A DNA stretch of 34,028 nt from Blautia sp. (GTDB taxonomy: Bacteria > Bacillota > Clostridia > Lachnospirales > Lachnospiraceae). Where the stretch lies: NCBI GenBank assembly GCA_017459635.1, contig JAFUCO010000013.1:1-34028 (forward strand), in the 5' to 3' direction. Under the pieces are notes generated by a model. That model was not told the DNA's origin and did no database searches. It worked only from the letters and a program-made list of their open reading frames with translations. The number at the start of each line of letters is the position of its first letter. The first letter of the stretch is position 1. A program made the position numbers and the translations under genes. Shown piece after piece: positions 30,230 to 34,028 of this stretch.

Positions 30230-30976
30230 CTATGACTGTGATAGCCCCTGTGCAATCAGATCGGCGTTTGTGTCCTCCAGGTTGATCAACACAACCAATT
30301 CCTCCGCCGACGCATAATCTCTGATATTCGGAGACATTCCCTTTGTATCTGTTTCCCGTCTCCACTGAGAAGCCGTTTTACCAAAAAGAGCCATATTCAG
30401 GACATCAGCTTCCGAAGCATACTTATACGATATTTCCTCCGGAGTAAGATCCGGCCTTATCAGAAATCTCTTAACTGCATCCGTATGAATGCGGTAGTTT
30501 ATCTTTGACAGCTCTCTCTTCGCATCCCAGCCAACAGACAAGCGCTGTGCTTCGTCTTTCTTCAGCCGCTGATAATCTTTTATCAGATAAAGCTTAAATT
30601 CCAGCGAAACCCATGATGCGAACTCAAAAGCGATATCGGAATGAGCATAGGTTCCGCCATATCTGCCTGCCTTGGAAACAATGCCGACAGCGTTCATTTT
30701 CTCAATCCATTGCGTTGGAGTCATAACCAGCCTTCCTGGCTCACTTCTAACCGTCTGGAATTCCATACGGTTAAAATTAGGATTGTATAGCCCCTCCCAC
30801 ATCGCAAGATAGTCAATCGTCGAATAGGAGCTCATCCAGTTAGATATAACAATGCGCGGATCATCGCTGTTTTTGTACTTGGCGATGTCAGTCATAGAAA
30901 TGTAAGCCTCTTCATTAACCACACTTCCATATAGCCTGATCTCCACGCCATTCGCATTGATCGTTTTGTTCTTCAT
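30230..30976 (-). CDS. KilA-N domain protein, shortened by an internal amber codon
   Basis: The 248-residue frame has the KilA-N DNA-binding-type fold of phage and mobile elements: EAYISMTDIAKYKNSDDP, then WMSSYSTIDYLAMWEGL, and the late FEFASWVSLEFKLYLIKDYQ. It stops at a TAG (30230-30232). Beyond it the same frame runs on sensibly for 45 residues (RLKILREKAYRQLELLRSNG and more) to a TGA at 30092-30094. The full gene was therefore probably 30092-30976, with one Glu codon changed to TAG. It sits inside the methyltransferase debris, seven bases after a small ORF. The role in such loci is unknown. Confidence 0.75.
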   Translation of the reverse strand: MKNKTINANGVEIRLYGSVVNEEAYISMTDIAKYKNSDDPRIVISNWMSSYSTIDYLAMWEGLYNPNFNRMEFQTVRSEPGRLVMTPTQWIEKMNAVGIVSKAGRYGGTYAHSDIAFEFASWVSLEFKLYLIKDYQRLKKDEAQRLSVGWDAKRELSKINYRIHTDAVKRFLIRPDLTPEEISYKYASEADVLNMALFGKTASQWRRETDTKGMSPNIRDYASAEELVVLINLEDTNADLIAQGLSQS

Positions 30977-30982
30977 ATGCGT

Positions 30983-31108
30983 CTATCCCCTTTTCAAAGA
31001 TACAAACTCCAAACTATTGTCTGCCCACCAGTCATATATCCTGCATAGTGGCCGTCTGTTTTCCGGTTCCGATTCTGTTCCATCGCCAAACATATCAAAC
31101 AATGTCAT
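30983..31108 (-). CDS. Small ORF of 41 residues upstream of the KilA-N gene
   Basis: ATG at 31108 to TAG at 30983-30985 encodes MTLFDMFGDGTESEPENRRP followed by a Trp-rich end with DWWADNSLEFVSLKRG. The composition is protein-like, and the sense frame can be traced further upstream (AHEKFRH). It may therefore be the 3' end of a broken larger gene rather than a free gene. It ends seven bases before the KilA-N ATG. The family is not recognised. Confidence 0.4.
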   Translation of the reverse strand: MTLFDMFGDGTESEPENRRPLCRIYDWWADNSLEFVSLKRG

Positions 31109-31145
31109 ATGCCGAAACTTTTCATGAGCCTTGCTTTCCTGAACT

Positions 31146-31292
31146 CTATATGCTCTGTCGGCTCATTATCTTTATTAAAACATCCAGCCAGCCGAACCAC
31201 ACCTCATCAATATGGTTGTTCATCATATTGCAGACCCATAGCGGCGTAAAAACCTCACCATGCGCTTTCGTCCTATCAGACTGCACCTCCAT
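31146..31292 (-). pseudogene. N-terminal remnant of an Eco57I-type methyltransferase
   Basis: ATG at 31292 opens MEVQSDRTKAHGEVFTPLWV and then CNMMNNHIDEVWFG. The RTKAHGEVFTPxWVC and W-F-G motifs are characteristic of the N-terminal part of Eco57I/type II methyltransferases. The frame then garbles (LDVLIKIMSRQSI, stop at 31146). One lost T in a T-run would instead continue as DVFNKDNEPTEHIEFRKA. The core with the AdoMet-binding region is absent, so this is a fragment. Confidence 0.6.
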
Positions 31293-31327
31293 CGCCTCTC
31301 ATCTTGTACTGGTTCAACTTTGCATTA

Positions 31328-31480
31328 TCAGCGTACACAGGCAGGTACCTCCTCTCCTTTGTACCCCAGGATCTTCTTCATGCAGAAGCTAGCACAAGGG
31401 CCATAGCAGCATCCTTCACAGGGGCTTTTCTTTTCGGAGACTCCACTAAGTAGTAGCAATTCTCTCTGCCGAGTGTACAT
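31328..31480 (-). CDS. Possible small Cys-rich protein
   Basis: A 50-residue frame from ATG 31480, with GGAAGGTAGG just upstream, contains SPCEGCCYGPCASFCMKKIL: five Cys within 12 residues, then a single later Cys. No family is recognised. It could be a real small gene of the element or chance; the spacing and ribosome binding site favour the former only weakly. A further short frame with its own AAGGAGG site starts about 60 bases upstream. Confidence 0.3.
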   Translation of the reverse strand: MYTRQRELLLLSGVSEKKSPCEGCCYGPCASFCMKKILGYKGEEVPACVR

Positions 31481-31519
31481 CCTACCTTCCGGTTTTTCCA
31501 GAAGCAACAGACCCGGCAA

Positions 31520-31922
31520 CTTCGTGTACGGTCAGCGTGATAGCGGACATCATCAGTCGATCCTCCTTTCCAACATTATTCCGCAGCAGATTCTGCGGAA
31601 ATGAAAAGAACCCGGCTACGAACTGTAATTCGTAACCAGGCTATGTAAGAGGAAGATCACTTCTGAATAAAGTTGTATAGATTTTGTCAGCCTACAAAAA
31701 GAAAGAAAAAAACTAAAAGCCGCATGCTTTCAAGGTTTTTTGATGTTTTTAAGCTTCGATTAACGCTTGCTGAACTGCGGAGCGCGTCTCGCGGCCTTGA
31801 GGCCGTATTCGAGCAAAATCAACCTCTGTGACCCTTGATTTTACTGGGCTTTCGGCCTGTAGACTTTTCCGTTACCTCTCCGTTAACTAAGCGCCTGCCC
31901 AGGCAATACAGACCCTCTGTAT
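31520..31922. other. Non-coding stretch beside the recombinase remnant
   Basis: There is no convincing gene. It holds an 8-bp hairpin TTCCGCAG/CTGCGGAA (31579-31586 with 31593-31600), a weaker pair TACGAA/TTCGTA just after it, an AT-rich block with T-runs near 31730-31755, and GCGGCC-TTGA-GGCCG near 31790. An attachment site would be expected near the recombinase 3' end, but none can be identified without the other junction. Confidence 0.4.
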
Positions 31923-32129
31923 TCACTTTTCGAGAGTCTCATTGACGACAGCAGATAACTGTTCTGGCTTATTATACTTCACCTTTGCGTAAATGTTCAT
32001 TGTAAACTTGCTGTTCTTATGCCCTGCCAGGTGCTGGACCGTTTTGGGATTGACTCCGGCGTGGATCAGATTCGAGATATACGTGTGGCGCAGCAGGTGA
32101 GGAGTTACAGGAAAACCGATAGTGTACAC
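31923..32129 (-). pseudogene. C-terminal fragment of a tyrosine recombinase (integrase)
   Basis: The 68-residue frame covers the end of the catalytic domain: PHLLRHTYISNLIHAGVNPK carries the H-x-x-R motif, and LAGHKNSKFTMNIYAKV carries the downstream His and the nucleophile Tyr. The core-binding domain and the first catalytic Arg are missing. Upstream the sequence becomes the beginning of a different gene. It marks the area as a former phage or integrative element and is not functional by itself. Confidence 0.85.
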
Positions 32130-32200
32130 AATACTCGGCTTGTTCCTGCATTGCTGCCCGCAAGCTTACAGGCGCTTTTGATCTGCTCCTTTCTGGTCAT
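32105..32200 (-). pseudogene. 5' stub of a gene interrupted by the recombinase fragment
   Basis: GGAGGATAAGCAA followed by ATG (32200) begins MTRKEQIKSACKLAGSNAG. The Shine-Dalgarno sequence overlaps the TAA of the upstream methyltransferase, so this was the next gene of that operon. After roughly 19 residues the frame enters recombinase sequence out of frame and stops at 32105. The product is not recognised from so short a piece. Confidence 0.5.
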
Positions 32201-32204
32201 TTGC

Positions 32205-33038
32205 TTATCCTCCGAAGACGATCTTAACGATCTTCATCCTGACAAGCCCATCACAGAAACGGATCATCAGCTTGTGGAACGTGCCGACGCTTCCGTAAAT
32301 ATCCCGGTAGCCGCGCATGTAGCTTTTGGCCGTAACTGAAACGAAACGATTGCTCCATCCGGCAAGCTCTGATTCATCCTCCAGGGAGAAAAAGGCACTG
32401 ACGTCCGTGATTCCAGCCTCCTTCAGCCACGTTTTCTGCATGAGCTTCGCACCGCGCTCGTTGCAGGAATCGAAGGCCAGCACGCCTCCGGGAAAGTGCT
32501 CGGCCATCGCCTGAAACAGTTTTTTTACATCGTCTGTTCTGAAATAATAGAAAACTCCTGCCGCAAAGAAAACCGCACCATCCGACGCGTCGATTTGATC
32601 CATCCAGGAAAAATCATTCAGATCACAGGCCAGATTTGTCTCCTGCTCGCCCGCAGGAAGCAGGTCGTTCCGTACTTTTATCACGTCCGGAAGGTCGATG
32701 TTATAGCCTCTGCACTTCCCGTTATCGACCTTCGAGAAGGTGTCATCCAGACCGCAGCCAAGATTCACAACAGCCGCTTTCGTATGCTCCTTCAAATAGG
32801 CCTCCGCCTCACAGCGAAGGTCATATTGCCGCTGCGCCACCTCCAGCGCCCCGAAAAGACCAGCGGCGGACTCCATCTTCTTCCGCTTGTCGGCAAAATC
32901 GTAGTCCAGGCTGTCGCAGATCCGCCTGGCCTCCGGGTCGGAAAACAGCTCCGGAAAGCGCTCGGAGCACACCAGCCGCCCGAAAAGCGGGATGACCAGC
33001 GTCTCCTGAACCGTATTTTTCTCAATGTGATATTTCAT
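32205..33038 (-). CDS. SAM-dependent methyltransferase, LCMT/TcmP-like
   Basis: This 277-residue class I methyltransferase belongs to the leucine carboxyl methyltransferase-like group, which includes polyketide O-methyltransferases such as TcmP. The AdoMet motif AAVVNLGCGLDDTFSKVDNG (about 88-107), the acidic RGYNIDLPDV and the later GGVLAFDSCNERG fit. AAAGGATTGAGCC precedes the ATG. It follows the ATC-hydrolase-like fragment by three bases. The substrate is unknown; small-molecule modification is the usual family role. Base composition is GC-richer than the preceding debris. Confidence 0.82.
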   Translation of the reverse strand: MKYHIEKNTVQETLVIPLFGRLVCSERFPELFSDPEARRICDSLDYDFADKRKKMESAAGLFGALEVAQRQYDLRCEAEAYLKEHTKAAVVNLGCGLDDTFSKVDNGKCRGYNIDLPDVIKVRNDLLPAGEQETNLACDLNDFSWMDQIDASDGAVFFAAGVFYYFRTDDVKKLFQAMAEHFPGGVLAFDSCNERGAKLMQKTWLKEAGITDVSAFFSLEDESELAGWSNRFVSVTAKSYMRGYRDIYGSVGTFHKLMIRFCDGLVRMKIVKIVFGG

Positions 33039-33041
33039 GGC

Positions 33042-33336
33042 TCAATCCTTTCTTCTGTATCCGCAGCCGCAGCAGGGACCGCCGGAAGCCAGCGTATATT
33101 CCCGCACAAAATCCGATACGCCACCTGCCTCGCTCATGATGTAGTCCAGACGGCACATCGCGGGAACCAGTTCGAAAAGCCCTGACTCCTTCATTAATGT
33201 GCGGATGCCGCAGATCGTAAAACGAGCCTCCAGACAAAGCCCATATGTCCAGTCCCGGGACAGCCTTCGCCGTATATCCATAGACTGTCTTTCGGAACAT
33301 GAGGGGGAACAGTTTTCCCATGATTCCAATCTTCAT
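33042..33336 (-). pseudogene. Frameshifted L-2-amino-thiazoline-4-carboxylic acid hydrolase-like fragment
   Basis: ATG at 33336 (AAGGAG upstream, four bases after the preceding stop) encodes MKIGIMGKLFPLMFRKTVYG and on to about GLDIWA. Sense then continues in another frame with RFTICGIRTLMKESGLFELV, CRLDYIMSEAGG and TLASGGPCCGCGYRRKD. The Cys-x2-Asp and final GGxCC motifs are those of the ATC hydrolase-like family C-terminus. The total of about 95 residues is under half the usual length, so the gene is both shifted and shortened. The family assignment rests on memory of the C-terminal pattern. Confidence 0.5.
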
Positions 33337-33340
33337 TGAT

Positions 33341-34028
33341 TCATTGCTCCTTTTGATTTGCGGGGCCTTCCATAAACTCGTCGACCGCCTGCAGCACCGG
33401 TGCGGTGTACTGCTCTCCGCCGAAAAGCCATTGCTCATGCTGCATATCGAATTCCCGGATCTCCGGATCCCGGAAATACTTCTTATAACGATTCAGATAC
33501 TTCTCGCCCATCTTGTTGGCATAAATAAAATGGACCCGGGTGCCCTCCACGTGAATATCGTCCTTCAGCCAGGTGAGCAGATCCGTGTAATACTCGTTTT
33601 TAATGGACTCCGGATTGAATTTGGAAAAGCAGCCCATGAACCGGTCCGCGGTCTCGTCGTCCATTTCAAAAAAGTTCTTGAGCTTTTCTCTGGTTTTTGC
33701 TTTCTTTTTCTCGCTTTTGGTAAAGCTGGTCAGAAGTGGTACGACCAGTTTTGACTGGAGCCAGGCGCTGAATTTCCCGCTCTGGTCCAGATCCGGGCTT
33801 CCGAAAATACCGTGATCGAGATGGATCTTTTCCCGTTGGATCAGCTGCCCCACAAAGGTGCTGCCTAAGGAGGAGCCGATCGCGCCATTCAGGCGACCTC
33901 CGAAATGATCCTGAATATATGTTTCAATCTTCTCAGTAACCGTGATGATGTCCGGAAAGATCAAATCACTGCCGTCAAAACCATCGTAGTTCACGCAGAT
34001 CAGGTGATATTTCTCGCCCAGCCGGTCC
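33341..34028 (-). CDS. Alpha/beta hydrolase, N-terminus beyond the window
   Basis: The frame runs through the right edge (DRLGEKYHLICVNYDGFDGS), so only the C-terminal 228 residues or so are seen. GAIGSSLGSTFVGQL is a nucleophile elbow of the G-x-S-x-G type, and FDMQHEQWL near the end supplies a plausible catalytic His. The Lys-rich middle (SEKKKAKTREKLKNFFEMDD) is a lid-like insertion. It ends four bases before the ATC-hydrolase-like ORF, so the three minus-strand genes form one operon. The substrate is unknown. Confidence 0.75.
   Translation of the reverse strand, partial: DRLGEKYHLICVNYDGFDGSDLIFPDIITVTEKIETYIQDHFGGRLNGAIGSSLGSTFVGQLIQREKIHLDHGIFGSPDLDQSGKFSAWLQSKLVVPLLTSFTKSEKKKAKTREKLKNFFEMDDETADRFMGCFSKFNPESIKNEYYTDLLTWLKDDIHVEGTRVHFIYANKMGEKYLNRYKKYFRDPEIREFDMQHEQWLFGGEQYTAPVLQAVDEFMEGPANQKEQ

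Noticed and set aside
31700-31860. tRNA or attachment site next to the recombinase remnant
   Set aside because: The short hairpins and GC-rich bits do not form a cloverleaf and no second copy of a core sequence was found in the window.

Overview
The window looks like a chromosomal segment of a Gram-positive Clostridia member, most likely of the Lachnospiraceae type. The evidence is a moderate GC content, strong AGGAGG-type ribosome binding sites, sigma-A promoters with 17-base spacers, an HPr kinase gene (hprK) downstream of uvrC, a class A penicillin-binding protein with a long tail, and a sugar ABC transporter without its own ATPase. I cannot name the species.

Layout. Positions 1-460 hold two serine tRNA genes on the minus strand, then a strong promoter whose leader runs off the left edge into what looks like the 5' end of another tRNA. 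Positions 685-5117 are a compact minus-strand operon, tsaE-tsaB-rimI-rnz-tsaD-ispD, which groups t6A tRNA modification with tRNA 3' processing and isoprenoid synthesis. It is divergent from a cyclophilin gene. Next come a YigZ/IMPACT-family gene and a class A PBP (6922-9603), convergent with ftsH, uvrC and hprK on the minus strand (9804-14823). A secreted or anchored clostripain-family peptidase (15186-17924) and a DUF1846 gene follow on the plus strand. Then, on the minus strand, come galE, a sugar nucleotidyltransferase, greA and an 894-residue translational GTPase (22731-25415). A MalFG-type sugar ABC transporter with its binding protein (25614-28925) is divergent from a TetR-family regulator.

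From about 29640 to the right edge the sequence changes character. The tetR 3' end is replaced by minus-strand debris: pieces of an Eco57I-type adenine methyltransferase, a KilA-N protein with an internal amber stop, small ORFs, and the C-terminal third of a tyrosine recombinase fused to another gene's start. Beyond this lie a TcmP/LCMT-like methyltransferase, a frameshifted L-2-amino-thiazoline-4-carboxylate (ATC) hydrolase-like fragment and an alpha/beta hydrolase. I read this as a decayed mobile island.

The most interesting items are three. (1) The TetM-like GTPase carries a C-terminal NYN/PIN nuclease domain closely resembling Rae1/YacP, the ribosome-associated mRNA endonuclease, giving a single-chain candidate for ribosome binding plus A-site mRNA cleavage. 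(2) A dispersed intergenic element of about 180 bases has nested palindromes. Two full copies (6646-6826 and 14905-15087) differ by a paired, compensatory change in a 24-bp stem, and degenerate or tandem relatives occur at 551-628, 22467-22706 and 25462-25533. (3) Three dyad-symmetric sites lie upstream of galE in exact 34-base phase. All readings come from inspection of the sequence and memory of protein families; no searches were run.
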